Assembly: GCA_046233135.1 (NCBI GenBank)
Contig: JBJXHN010000006.1
Coordinates: 248,001 to 312,000 of the forward strand
Direction: 5' to 3'
Length of the DNA stretch: 64,000 nucleotides
From: JBJXHN01 sp046233135
Lineage (GTDB): Bacteria > Pseudomonadota > Alphaproteobacteria > Rhodospirillales > Rhodospirillaceae
Position 1 is the first letter of the stretch; every line of letters begins with the position of its first letter. The notes under the pieces were generated by a model that was not told the DNA's origin, ran no database searches, and was given only the letters and a program-made list of their open reading frames with translations. A program made the translations under genes and the position numbers. Of this stretch, positions 18,128 through 27,384 are shown piece after piece.

Positions 18128-18898
18128 ATGCGACTGGAAAATAAGCTGGCGGTGGTCACCGCAGCGGCATCGGGCATGGGGCGTGCGGGGGTCGAGTTGT
18201 TCCTGCGGGAGGGCGCGCGCGTTTGCGCCGTGGACATCAATGCTGACGCCCTGTCCGACTTGAAGGCCGATCTGGATCCCGGCGGCGACCGCCTGTTCAC
18301 GACAACCGCCGACCTGTCCACACCGGAAGGGGCGCGGGACAGCATCGATACGGCGGCGGACCTGCTGGGGGGCGTGGATGTGCTGTGGGCGCATGCCGGC
18401 ATACCCGGCCCGGGCGGGATCGAGAACCTGAATGTGGCCGATTACCAGCTGGCCCTGACCCTGAATATTCAATCCGCGACCCTTGCGGCGGGGCAGGTGG
18501 TTGCGCACATGCGCCGCCGCGGCGGCGGATCGGTGGTTTTTACCGCGTCCGTCTCGGGTCTCGTGGGGTCGATGTTCAGCCCCGTCTATTCCTCGTGCAA
18601 GTTCGCGGTCGTGGGGCTGGCCAAATCCCTGGCCCAGGCCTTTGCCCCGGATGGCGTGCGGGTGAACGTGGTCTGTCCGGGACTGGCCGACACGCCGATG
18701 AAGACCGGGTTCACCGGCCGCAGCGGCGATCCGGCGGAAGCGGCGGCCAACGAGCGGAAAATGATGGCGCTGGTGCCCATGGGCCGCCTGTGCAAGGCCG
18801 AGGAAGTCGCCCACGCCGCTTTGTGGCTGGCGTCCGATGATGCTTCCTTCGTTACCGGGGTGGCCTTGCCGGTTGATGGCGGCTTCACCTGCCGATAA
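18128..18898 (+). CDS. SDR-family oxidoreductase
   Basis: This 256-residue classical short-chain dehydrogenase has a cofactor motif reading TAAASGMG at residues 12-19, so the first Gly of TGxxxGxG is Ala. The motif HAGIP stands in place of NNAG, the catalytic Ser lies in FTASVSG and YSSCK is the YxxxK pair. The C-terminal VTGVALPVDGGFTC motif is typical. ATG at 18128 has GGAAG upstream; an in-frame start at 18089 would overlap the preceding gene. It would supply the alcohol-dehydrogenase step next to the aldehyde dehydrogenase. Direction and substrate are unknown. Confidence 0.88.
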   Translation: MRLENKLAVVTAAASGMGRAGVELFLREGARVCAVDINADALSDLKADLDPGGDRLFTTTADLSTPEGARDSIDTAADLLGGVDVLWAHAGIPGPGGIENLNVADYQLALTLNIQSATLAAGQVVAHMRRRGGGSVVFTASVSGLVGSMFSPVYSSCKFAVVGLAKSLAQAFAPDGVRVNVVCPGLADTPMKTGFTGRSGDPAEAAANERKMMALVPMGRLCKAEEVAHAALWLASDDASFVTGVALPVDGGFTCR

Positions 18899-19012
18899 GC
18901 CGCCGGATCGAAGACGCAGACCAGGGCGGGCAGGGGCTGCGGGACATGCAGTTCCGCCCGCCGACCCAAAGGCCGAATGGCCAACCAACAAAATTTGTCC
19001 AGGGAGGACGAG

Positions 19013-20176
19013 ATGACGTTCACGGGAAAGAAGACGACGATGGCACGGGTGGCCGCAACGGTCATGCTGGCAGCCCTGCCCGCAGCGACGGCCTGGGCGG
19101 ATAGCACGGAACTGACCTATGCGTCCGGGTTCCCCCCGGGTGGGCCGGTCAGCAAGGGACTGAAGGAGTTCGTGTCCGATGTGGGGGACAACTCCGACAT
19201 CGCCATCAAGCTTTATGAACTGTCGCTGCTCGACTTGAAGGAAACGCCGCCGGGCATCCGCGAGGGGATTGCCGACATGGGGTATATCCTCATGCCGTAC
19301 TTCCCGGCGGAATATGCGGAACCCAACCTCGCCGCCGATCTGTCCATGCTCGCCACCTCCGGCGAGAAGGGAGCCGCACCGGCCGTGGCGATGGCCGGTG
19401 CGCTGACCGAATACGCCATGCTCCATTGCCCCGACTGCCAGGCGCAGTTCACCAACGAAAATCAGGTGTACCTGGGCAGCGCCTCCACCCCCGACTACGT
19501 CCTGCTCTGTGTCTCTCCGGTGCGGTCCGTGGCGGATCTGGAAGGCAAGAAGTTCCGCTCCGGCGCCTCCAACTTCGGCCGCTGGGCAGAGCATTTCGGT
19601 GGCATCAAGGTGTCGATCCCGGGCAATGAGATCTACGAGGCGATGAGCCAGGGCGTCGTGGATTGCACCATGATTTCCGCGCCCGAACTGATCAATCTCC
19701 AGCTCATCGACGTCACCAAGGCCATTACGGTCGGGGTGCCGGGCGGAGTGTTCGCCGGCTCCGGTGCGGCGACCATGAACCGGGATACGTGGCAGAGCCT
19801 GTCGGAGGATCAGCGGGCTTTCATGCTGAAAGCCGCCGCCCGCAACGTGGCGGTGATCACCACCTACTACAACGATGCCGCGACCGAGGCCTTGGAGAAG
19901 TCCCGCGCACAGGGGATCGAGATCATCGAGGCCGATGCCGCCCTGACCGAGGCTTCGGATGCGTTCGTCCGCGATGACGTCAAGGTCACGGCGCAGGAAT
20001 TCGCCGATACTTACGGCTTGCAGAACGTGGACAGCAAGATCGAGACGATCTCGAACCTGGTTGCCAAGTGGAAGACCCTGGGCAAGGGACTGGACAAGGA
20101 CCGCGAGGCATTCGCCGAGACCCTGTGGACCGAAGTGTTCTCCAAGGTCGATCCGGCATCCTACGGTATGCGCTAG
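19013..20176 (+). CDS. dctP: TRAP transporter substrate-binding protein (DctP family)
   Basis: The 387-residue protein has a Sec signal peptide (residues 1-29, ending TAWADS) and the DctP fold (LTYASGFPPGGPVSKGLKEF). The region around DLEGKKFRSGASNFGRWAEHFGGIKVSIPGNEIYEAMSQGVVD is the conserved helix that normally carries the carboxylate-binding Arg. Two paired-Cys stretches (HCPDCQ) are less usual. ATG at 19013 follows GGGAGGA. It is the periplasmic receptor for the DctQ/DctM pair encoded next. The ligand is probably an organic acid, not identifiable here. Confidence 0.88.
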   Translation: MTFTGKKTTMARVAATVMLAALPAATAWADSTELTYASGFPPGGPVSKGLKEFVSDVGDNSDIAIKLYELSLLDLKETPPGIREGIADMGYILMPYFPAEYAEPNLAADLSMLATSGEKGAAPAVAMAGALTEYAMLHCPDCQAQFTNENQVYLGSASTPDYVLLCVSPVRSVADLEGKKFRSGASNFGRWAEHFGGIKVSIPGNEIYEAMSQGVVDCTMISAPELINLQLIDVTKAITVGVPGGVFAGSGAATMNRDTWQSLSEDQRAFMLKAAARNVAVITTYYNDAATEALEKSRAQGIEIIEADAALTEASDAFVRDDVKVTAQEFADTYGLQNVDSKIETISNLVAKWKTLGKGLDKDREAFAETLWTEVFSKVDPASYGMR

Positions 20177-20199
20177 ATCAACCACGTTCAATCGGAGTC

Positions 20200-20225
20200 G
20201 CCCCGGTGCCGTCCGGCACCGGGGC
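20200..20225 (+). promoter_or_regulatory. Hairpin between dctP and dctQ
   Basis: GCCCCGGTGCC (20200-20210) pairs perfectly with GGCACCGGGGC (20215-20225) across a tetraloop, followed by only three T. It is too weakly T-tailed to be a full terminator. It may protect dctP mRNA or attenuate transcription, giving more binding protein than permease. Confidence 0.6.
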
Positions 20226-20249
20226 TTTGCCTGCGTTTCCGGAGGTACC

Positions 20250-20765
20250 ATGTCCAGGATTGCCCGCATGCTCGACGTCACGGTCGACGGCGCGACCCTT
20301 GTCGCTGCCCTCGCCGTGGCCCTGATGATGCTTCACATTGCCGTGGATGTTGCCATCAAGATGGTCTTTTCCACGCCCCTTCCGGGCACCATCGCCATTG
20401 TCTCCAACTATTACATGGTGGCGGTCGTCTTCATTCCCCTGGCCTTCGCCGAAAAGCGGGATGCCCATATCAGCGTGGAAATCGTCACAGACCATTTTCC
20501 CCGGAGCGTTCGCCGCTGGCTGGAGGCCGCATCCCGCATATTTTCCGTCGGGGTCTACGGGCTGTTGGTGATGCGCGGGTTCATGGAAGCCGAGCGCAAG
20601 CGGGATGTGGGTACCTTCATCGTCGAGCAGGGACACCGGATCGATACCTGGCCGGCCTACTACCTGCTGCCTTTGGGGGCCGGCTTGATGGCCCTGGTGC
20701 TGGCCTGGAAGCTGGTCTGCTCCTTTCGCGGGGAAACGGCCCCCGATCCCATGGCCTGTCCGTGA
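20250..20765 (+). CDS. dctQ: TRAP transporter small permease subunit (DctQ family)
   Basis: This 171-residue protein has four predicted membrane segments, beginning with ATLVAALAVALMMLHIAVDVAIKMVF. It has the family stretch YYMVAVVFIPLAFAEKRDAHISVEIVTDHFP, and GGAGG lies 5 bp before the ATG. DctQ subunits support folding and stability of DctM in the inner membrane. It lies between dctP and dctM, 30 bp before the latter. Confidence 0.9.
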   Translation: MSRIARMLDVTVDGATLVAALAVALMMLHIAVDVAIKMVFSTPLPGTIAIVSNYYMVAVVFIPLAFAEKRDAHISVEIVTDHFPRSVRRWLEAASRIFSVGVYGLLVMRGFMEAERKRDVGTFIVEQGHRIDTWPAYYLLPLGAGLMALVLAWKLVCSFRGETAPDPMACP

Positions 20766-20795
20766 ACACGGCACGGTGAACGGAAGGAGCGGGTC

Positions 20796-22103
20796 ATGAC
20801 GAATGTACAGATTGGTGTGGCCGGGATCGGCATCCTGGTTCTCTTGATCGGTTTGCGGTTTCCCATTGGGGTTTCCCTGATCGGCGTGTCCTTCGGCGGC
20901 ATCTGGATGCTGGTGGGCGAACGCGCGGCCTGGGGGGCAATCGGCATCATCCCCTGGGGGTTTGCATCCACCTGGCAGCTGAGTTCCATCCCCATGTTTC
21001 TGCTGATGGGGTTCATCTGCTATCACGCCGGGCTGACACGGGGATTGTTCTACGCGGCCCGGGTCTGGCTGTCGCGCCTGCCTGGAGGGATGGCGGTCGC
21101 CAGCGTCTTCGGGGCTGCGGGCTTTGCGGCCGTGACCGGCTCGTCGATCGCCTGCGCGGCGGCCATGGGCAAGATCGCCGTGCCCGAGATGATCCGCCAG
21201 AAATACGATCCCAGTCTGGCCACGGGTACCGTTGCCGCGGCCGGGACGGTCGGGGCACTGATCCCGCCGTCCATCCTGATGATCCTCTACGGCATTATCG
21301 CGCAGGTACCGGTCAGCCAGCTGTTTCTGGGTGGGGTGGGAGCCGGGGTGCTGACCGTCATCGGCTATGGCCTGGTTATCATGCTGCGCACTTCCCTGAA
21401 CCCGGCGCTTGCCCCGAAAGTCGACGAGCATTTCTCGTGGCAGGAGCGCCTTGTGGCCTTGCGCGACACCTGGCCGGTGCTGCTGCTGATGGTCGGGGTC
21501 TTCGGCGGGCTGTTTTCCGGCCTCTTCACGCCAACGGAAGCCGGGGCTGTCGGGTCCGCACTGGCTCTGCTGATCGCGCTGCTGAAGCGGTCCATCCGGT
21601 GGCAGGATTTCCGGTCATCGATCTTTGAAACCCTGATGAACTCGGCGGCGCTGTTCATCATCGCCATCGGTGCGAGCATGCTGACGCGCTTCATGGCCTA
21701 CAGCGGTACCGGTGACGCCCTGGCGGCGTTCGTCGGTGGGCTGGGTGCCGACCCGGCTGTCCTGCTGTTTGCCATCGCCCTGGTCTATCTGGTGCTCGGC
21801 ATGTTTCTGGAACCGATCGGCACCATGCTGCTGACGCTGCCCATCCTGCTGCCGATCATCGATGTGGCCGGGTTCGACCTGATCTGGTTCGGTATCCTGC
21901 TGGCCAAGTTCCTTGAAATCGGCATGATCACGCCGCCGATCGGCCTGAACATCTTTGTTATCAAGGGGGTTGTCGGCAATCTTGCTTCGACCGGGACCAT
22001 TTTCCGTGGGGTGATGTGGTTCCTGGTGGCCGACCTGTTCGTCGTGTTCGCCCTGGCGGTCTTTCCCATCCTCGTGCTCTGGCTGCCCGGTCACTTCCAG
22101 TGA
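20796..22103 (+). CDS. dctM: TRAP transporter large permease subunit (DctM family)
   Basis: The 435-residue protein has about 12 hydrophobic segments and DctM hallmarks: FAAVTGSSIACAAAMGKIAVPEM, GTLGALIPPS-like AAGTVGALIPPSILMILYGI, FTPTEAGAVGSALAL and EIGMITPPIGLNIFVIKG. It carries the Na+-coupled transport step. AAGGAG precedes the ATG. It is the last gene of the IclR-controlled cluster. Confidence 0.93.
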   Translation: MTNVQIGVAGIGILVLLIGLRFPIGVSLIGVSFGGIWMLVGERAAWGAIGIIPWGFASTWQLSSIPMFLLMGFICYHAGLTRGLFYAARVWLSRLPGGMAVASVFGAAGFAAVTGSSIACAAAMGKIAVPEMIRQKYDPSLATGTVAAAGTVGALIPPSILMILYGIIAQVPVSQLFLGGVGAGVLTVIGYGLVIMLRTSLNPALAPKVDEHFSWQERLVALRDTWPVLLLMVGVFGGLFSGLFTPTEAGAVGSALALLIALLKRSIRWQDFRSSIFETLMNSAALFIIAIGASMLTRFMAYSGTGDALAAFVGGLGADPAVLLFAIALVYLVLGMFLEPIGTMLLTLPILLPIIDVAGFDLIWFGILLAKFLEIGMITPPIGLNIFVIKGVVGNLASTGTIFRGVMWFLVADLFVVFALAVFPILVLWLPGHFQ

Positions 22104-22539
22104 GGCGATGACCCGATCCGCTGGCGACGGGTTTCCGGACTCCGATCAATCCGGATTTCCGTCGTCGCGAATCGCCTGCACGCGACGCAAGCGTAATGAC
22201 GGTATTCTATCTCATAAGGGGATCTTCTCCCTGGAAAGTCGGCCCTCTGCGGATGGCTTCGACTGTCCGGTCGCACTATTTCGACACGGCTTTCAATGGA
22301 TGAGCGGGGCGCGAGGAAATACACGCAACAGCCGAACTTTTCTGAATTTCATGGGGCTGGTGGCGGTTCGCGCCCGGATGTTTCGGGACAGGACGGTCCG
22401 GTGAGGAGACCCGGGGGCCGGCCGTCGGGACGCGGTGGCGCTTGCACGGGGCGAGCGGAATGGTAGGCTGGCCCAATCACACAAAAAAAAGACAGGCCAG
22501 TTCAGGCGAAATCGGTGGTGTTGGGGCAAGGTGGATCCG
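22104..22539 (+). other. 436-bp region between dctM and the hybrid kinase
   Basis: No gene, RNA family or clear promoter could be supported here. A GTG-started in-frame extension of the kinase runs from 22435, but it is Arg-rich and has no ribosome-binding site. An A8 tract lies near 22484. No c-di-GMP aptamer consensus was seen although a diguanylate cyclase lies downstream. Confidence 0.4.
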
Positions 22540-25500
22540 ATGGGGGGCAACCAACGGGAGACATCCGTGGGTGACGGCGCGGCGCGCCTGGAAATGGTCG
22601 AGGGCCGCGCAACATCGCTCGCCCTGTCGACCTTGTTGCAGATGGGCATTCGCATTACCCTGGTGGTAATCGCGGTTACCCTGCTCAGCTACTGGCACAT
22701 TGTTGCCACCCTGGAAGACCAGACCCACGACAAACTGGCTAAATACATTACCGAGCGTGTGCGCCGCGAAGGCCAGATCTTTGCAGAAGCGCGCAGTCAC
22801 CACGAAATTCTGCGCGATATTTTCCTGGAAGGGTACACGGCCCGGGACAACCGGGTCGTTGAAGACTTCGACCGACTGTACGAAACCCGGCCCGATGGCA
22901 CCACCCGCACCCGGCAGCGGCTGTTCGACGGCTGGCGGCGGCCGGATGGAACGCTCAGCCGGTTCATCGCCGGCTACGTCGGGCGGGAAGCCCCGGTGGA
23001 GACGGAGGAATTCCGGCGCCGGCTGACCCTGTCCTATTGGTTGCTGGACCGCTTTGGTGCGGCCTGGACCATCAATCTGGCCAATCTCTATATCCACATG
23101 CCGGAAAACACCAATCTGGTGTACTGGCCAGGCAACCCCTGGGGTCTCAAGGCCGCGTCCGACAAGGATGTGACGGTGGAGGAATGGCACTATCTGGCCA
23201 ATCCCGAGCACAACCCGGCGCGGGCAACTGTCTGGACCGGTCTGTACTACGATGATACCGCAAACGAGTGGATGGTTTCGGCTGAAACCCCGGTGGATAG
23301 CCCGGCCGGCCGGCACTTGGTGACTCTTGGTCACGACCTGCTGCTGAACGACCTGTTCGATCGGGTCTTCAACGACCGTCTTGAAGGGACCTACAACTTC
23401 ATCGTCAGTGACACCGGCCGGCTGATTGCCCATCCGGACAAGGTGGAGGACCTGCGGGCGGCCAAGGGCGTGCTGATGGTCGATGCGCTGGGGGACCCGG
23501 TGCTCTCCGCCATGGTGGACGGCATTCTGGCCGCTCCGGGCGAGGCGGCGGACCCGATTGTTTCCGGCGCCCCGGAAGAAGCGATCCGCATCATCGACAG
23601 TGACGAGGCGGATGCCTATGTGGCCACCGGCTTCCTTGAGGGGCCGGACTGGCATTTCGCCATGGTCTATCCCAAGGCGCTGCTGTCCTCTTCTGCCATG
23701 AAGGCGGCCGAAGTGATTCTGGGGCTGGGGCTTCTGTCGCTGGTGCTGGAACTGGTGATGCTTTATCTGGTGCTGCGCCAGAAGGTGGTGAACCCGCTGA
23801 CCATGTTCATGCGGGTGTCGGAGGAAGTGCGGGCGGGCAATTACGGCGTGGTGGAGCGGGGCGAGGTGCCCCTGCCCGTGGACCGTCATGACGAAGTGGG
23901 GCGGCTGGCCCGCACCTTGCGCCACATGGCCAGCAGCATCGGTGCCTATCAGACCGACCTGGAAGACAAGGTGACCAAGCGCACCGAGGCGCTGGCCGAG
24001 GCGACGGAGGAAGCGCGGCGGGCCAATCGGGCGAAGTCCGACTTCCTGGCCCGCATGAGTCACGAAATCCGCACGCCGATGAATGCCATCATCGGCCTGA
24101 CCCGGCTGCTGCAACGCACCGACCTGGGCAGCAAGCAGCGGGATTACGCCGACAAGATCCGTACATCCGCCGATGCCCTGCTGGGGATCATCAATGATAT
24201 TCTGGATTTCTCGAAGATCGAGGCCGGCAAGCTGACCCTGGAGCGCATCCGCTTCGATCTGGACGAAGTCCTGGTGAATGTTTCCAACCTTGTTGCCCTG
24301 AAGGCGGAGTCCAAGGGGCTGGAGCTGGTCTTTGATGTCGGCGACGGAGTGCCCCGCTATTTGTACGGTGACCCGCTGCGTCTGGGGCAGATCCTGATCA
24401 ATCTGGCCAACAATGCCGTCAAGTTCACCGAAGAGGGCGAGGTACTGATCCGCGTCGCGCCGGAGGATGTGGGCGACGGCCGGGCGGTGCTGCGTTTCAC
24501 GGTCGAGGATACGGGCATCGGCATGTCCGAAGAGCAGCTGGGTATCCTGTTCAGCAGCTTTACCCAGGCCGACGGCACGATCACCCGCAAGTACGGTGGC
24601 AGCGGCCTGGGGCTGGCCATCTGCAAGCAGCTGGCAGAGATGATGGGCGGCCGTATCTGGGTGGAAAGCGTGCCCGGTCGTGGCAGTGCCTTCCACTTCA
24701 CCGTGGTGCTGGGGGTAGCCCGCAACGTGCTGCCGCTGAACCAGCGGCTGGGCGGCGCGTTGGAAGGCAAGCGGCTGCTGGTGGTCGACGACAACGACAC
24801 TGCGCGCATCATCATCACCGCCATGCTGACCCGCATGAAGTTCCGGGTGGACAGTTTCGACAATGGTCCGGCGGCGGTGGAGGCCCTGCGCGTGGCGTCC
24901 CAGGCCGGCGATCCCTACGAGATGGTGATCACCGACTGGAAGATGCCGGGGATGGACGGCATCGAAACGTCGCTGCGTATCAAGCAGGACCACAGGCTTT
25001 CTGCCACGCCGGCGATCCTGATGGTGACCGCCTATGGCCGCGAGGAAGTGATGAAGCTGGCCGAGGAGGCCGGGCTGGACGGTTTCCTGCTGAAGCCGGT
25101 CAATGAATCCCTGATGCTCGACGTGATCACCGAAATCTTCGGTCCTGAGCCGCTGGCTGAGCCTCTGGCGGCTCAAACGCCGCGGGCCGTGACCGACGCC
25201 ACGGCGGCGGCCCGCGCGCCCTCGCTGCTGTCGGGCAAGCGGGTGCTGGTGGTCGAGGACAACGCCATCAACCGTCAGATCGCCGAGGAATTTCTGTTCG
25301 ATATGGGCATCCGCTCCGACACCGCTTGCGATGGGGCGGAAGCGATAGAAAAGGTGACGGCCGGCGACTACGACTGCGTGCTGATGGATATCCAGATGCC
25401 CCGGGTCGACGGGCTGTCGGCCACGCGGACGATCCGCGCCGATGCCCGCTTCGCTTCGCTGCCGATCATCGCCATGACCGCCCAGGCCATGGCCGGGGAC

Positions 25501-26379
25501 CGGGAACGGGCGCTGGAAGCGGGGATGAACGATCACCTCGCCAAGCCGGTGAGCCCGGAGGACCTGAAGGCGGCCCTGCTGCGCTGGCTGGAGAAGCGGC
25601 CGGCCCTGACGTCGGCAGCCCGGGCCGCGTGCGGCCCGGTATCTCCCCCTGCCGGGGACCCGGTGGGAGAGGTCGGCGAAGGTGCCGACCGGATGGAAAC
25701 GGCGTCTGCGCCCGCTGCCCTGCCGCCTCTGCCGGGATTCGATACCCATGAAGCGCTCAGCCGACTGGGCGGCAAGGTGGATTTCTACCTGAAGCTTCTG
25801 GTGGACTTCCGCGAGACCTACGGCCGGGTGGGGGACAAGCTGCGGGTCGCCGAGGCGAGAAGCGACCTTGAGACCATCAATATCACCGCCCATTCCCTGA
25901 AGTCCGTGTCCCGTTATCTGGGCGCAAAGGACTTGGGTGAACGCGCGTTCGAGCTGGAAAAAGCTTCGGCCGATCCCGAAGCGGAGATGGCCCATCTGGT
26001 GGTGCTGCGCGAAGCTTTGGCGGCCGAGTTGGCGCGCCTTCAGCCGGCGCTGGAGCGGCTGGAAGATCCCGACCGGGCGACCAGGGAAAATGCGGTGGCC
26101 GCCGACCCGGATATTCCCGCTGCCCTCGGTCACCTGGCGATGCTCGCTGACCTGCTGGATGCCGACAATGCCGAGGCGGAGGAAATGTTGCCCCGGATCC
26201 ATCAGGCGCTGGGCGGGCTGGACCCCGACGGTTTGTTCGCCAGCCTGAAGGAGTTGATCGAAGACGTGGAATACGACGAGGCTTTGGCGGTGCTGGGGCA
26301 GTTGCGGGACCGCCTGGAATCGGCCGGAGTGGCGGCGGGGGTTCTGTCTGAGGACGGTGTGTCCGGAGAGCGCGCATGA
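22540..26379 (+). CDS. Membrane-bound hybrid sensor histidine kinase with two receiver domains and a C-terminal HPt domain
   Basis: The protein is 1279 residues. TM1 lies near 32-56, then an extracytoplasmic sensor of about 330 residues, TM2 near 388-411, and a HAMP domain to about 480. HisKA carries His508 in FLARMSHEIRTPM. HATPase_c follows (NLANNAVKFTEEG, DTGIGMSEEQ, GGSGLGLAI). Receiver 1 has phospho-Asp near 799 (ITDWKMPGMDG) and receiver 2 Asp950 (LMDIQMPRVDG). HPt carries His1118 (AHSLKSVSRYLGA). This is a full His-Asp-His phosphorelay in one chain. It overlaps the next gene (response regulator/GGDEF) by 4 bp, so the relay output is probably c-di-GMP synthesis. ATG 22540 is chosen for its AAGGTGG site. 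Confidence 0.92.
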   Translation: MGGNQRETSVGDGAARLEMVEGRATSLALSTLLQMGIRITLVVIAVTLLSYWHIVATLEDQTHDKLAKYITERVRREGQIFAEARSHHEILRDIFLEGYTARDNRVVEDFDRLYETRPDGTTRTRQRLFDGWRRPDGTLSRFIAGYVGREAPVETEEFRRRLTLSYWLLDRFGAAWTINLANLYIHMPENTNLVYWPGNPWGLKAASDKDVTVEEWHYLANPEHNPARATVWTGLYYDDTANEWMVSAETPVDSPAGRHLVTLGHDLLLNDLFDRVFNDRLEGTYNFIVSDTGRLIAHPDKVEDLRAAKGVLMVDALGDPVLSAMVDGILAAPGEAADPIVSGAPEEAIRIIDSDEADAYVATGFLEGPDWHFAMVYPKALLSSSAMKAAEVILGLGLLSLVLELVMLYLVLRQKVVNPLTMFMRVSEEVRAGNYGVVERGEVPLPVDRHDEVGRLARTLRHMASSIGAYQTDLEDKVTKRTEALAEATEEARRANRAKSDFLARMSHEIRTPMNAIIGLTRLLQRTDLGSKQRDYADKIRTSADALLGIINDILDFSKIEAGKLTLERIRFDLDEVLVNVSNLVALKAESKGLELVFDVGDGVPRYLYGDPLRLGQILINLANNAVKFTEEGEVLIRVAPEDVGDGRAVLRFTVEDTGIGMSEEQLGILFSSFTQADGTITRKYGGSGLGLAICKQLAEMMGGRIWVESVPGRGSAFHFTVVLGVARNVLPLNQRLGGALEGKRLLVVDDNDTARIIITAMLTRMKFRVDSFDNGPAAVEALRVASQAGDPYEMVITDWKMPGMDGIETSLRIKQDHRLSATPAILMVTAYGREEVMKLAEEAGLDGFLLKPVNESLMLDVITEIFGPEPLAEPLAAQTPRAVTDATAAARAPSLLSGKRVLVVEDNAINRQIAEEFLFDMGIRSDTACDGAEAIEKVTAGDYDCVLMDIQMPRVDGLSATRTIRADARFASLPIIAMTAQAMAGDRERALEAGMNDHLAKPVSPEDLKAALLRWLEKRPALTSAARAACGPVSPPAGDPVGEVGEGADRMETASAPAALPPLPGFDTHEALSRLGGKVDFYLKLLVDFRETYGRVGDKLRVAEARSDLETINITAHSLKSVSRYLGAKDLGERAFELEKASADPEAEMAHLVVLREALAAELARLQPALERLEDPDRATRENAVAADPDIPAALGHLAMLADLLDADNAEAEEMLPRIHQALGGLDPDGLFASLKELIEDVEYDEALAVLGQLRDRLESAGVAAGVLSEDGVSGERA

Positions 26380-27302
26380 TCGGTCCGGCGAACCGGCAGC
26401 GGGTGCTCGTGGTCGATGACGAGCACTTTAATCGGAAGGTCCTGATCGACCTGCTGAAGGGCGACCGGGACGTGATGGTCGCCAAGAATGGCGCCCAGGC
26501 CCTGGAAAAGGCCCGGGAACATCTGCCCGACCTGATCCTGCTGGATGTGGTGATGCCGGGAATGGACGGCTATGACGTGCTGCGCCAGCTGAAGGAGGAC
26601 GACCGGACCCGCGAGATCGCGGTGATCATCGTCTCTGCCCTGGATTCCACCATGGACGAGGCCAAGGGCCTGTCCATGGGGGCGCTGGACTATGTGACCA
26701 AGCCGTTCCACCCGGCCATCGTCCGCGCCCGGGTCCGCAACATCCTGAATGTGGTCAGCCGGCGTAAGATGCTGGAGCACATGGCCCATCTGGACGGCCT
26801 GACCGAGATCAACAACCGCCGCAAGTTCGACGAGACCCTGGCCGCCGAGTGGCGCAACGGCCTGCGGCGGGGCACGCCGCTGGGGCTGGCCCTGATCGAT
26901 GTGGACTGCTTCAAGCTTTATAACGACACCTACGGCCATGCGCTGGGAGACGAAGTGCTGTGCAAGGTGGCGGAAACCCTGCTGTCTTGCCTGCGCCGTC
27001 CCGATGATTTCGCGGCGCGCTATGGTGGCGAGGAATTCGCCATCCTGCTGCCCGATACGGATGCGGACGGTGCCTGGGACGTGGCTGAAAGCGTGCGAGC
27101 GGCCATCGAAGCCCTGGGTATTGACCATGAAAATTCATTGGCGAAAAATATTGTTACTGCTAGTATAGGTAGCGCCGTGGTGATGCCCACGGCGGACGGT
27201 GATCCGCTGGACCTGATCAAGGCGGCCGATGCGATGCTTTACTGCGCCAAGGAGACGGGGCGGAACAGGGTGTGTCGGGCGCAGGAGGTCGAGGTTTCGT
27301 AG
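26376..27302 (+). CDS. Response regulator with diguanylate cyclase (REC-GGDEF) output
   Basis: The 308-residue protein has a receiver domain (residues 8-125, phospho-Asp in LILLDVVMPGMDG, Lys in YVTKPFHPAIVRARV) and a GGDEF domain (residues about 140-305). The active-site loop is RYGGEEF, an active variant. An RxxD inhibitory-site motif (RPDD) stands at the usual distance upstream, so product inhibition by c-di-GMP is expected. The ATGA overlap with the kinase gene makes it the probable partner of that kinase's HPt domain. It makes c-di-GMP from two GTP. Confidence 0.94.
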   Translation: MIGPANRQRVLVVDDEHFNRKVLIDLLKGDRDVMVAKNGAQALEKAREHLPDLILLDVVMPGMDGYDVLRQLKEDDRTREIAVIIVSALDSTMDEAKGLSMGALDYVTKPFHPAIVRARVRNILNVVSRRKMLEHMAHLDGLTEINNRRKFDETLAAEWRNGLRRGTPLGLALIDVDCFKLYNDTYGHALGDEVLCKVAETLLSCLRRPDDFAARYGGEEFAILLPDTDADGAWDVAESVRAAIEALGIDHENSLAKNIVTASIGSAVVMPTADGDPLDLIKAADAMLYCAKETGRNRVCRAQEVEVS

Positions 27303-27384
27303 GGGCGACCTGTTTTTCGGGTATCGGCGGCGTCACCGTTCCTTCCCTCCAAACGCGATAAATCCATAATGGAGAACAGGGATC

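Noticed and set aside
18086..20281. A 731-residue minus-strand frame opposite the SDR and DctP genes
   Set aside because: It has low-complexity Arg/Gly/His-rich translation, no ribosome-binding site and lies over two well-supported genes.
22435..22539. N-terminal extension of the hybrid kinase from GTG 22435
   Set aside because: The extension is Arg/Lys-rich and unlike a kinase N-terminus, with no Shine-Dalgarno; ATG 22540 has AAGGTGG upstream.
22104..22539. Possible c-di-GMP riboswitch before the kinase/diguanylate cyclase genes
   Set aside because: The conserved aptamer core sequences were not found in the gap.
22477..26202. A 1241-residue open frame on the minus strand opposite the hybrid kinase
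   Set aside because: It is an antisense shadow of a GC-rich coding region, with Gln/His/Arg-rich composition and no recognisable domain; the plus strand has unmistakable kinase domains.
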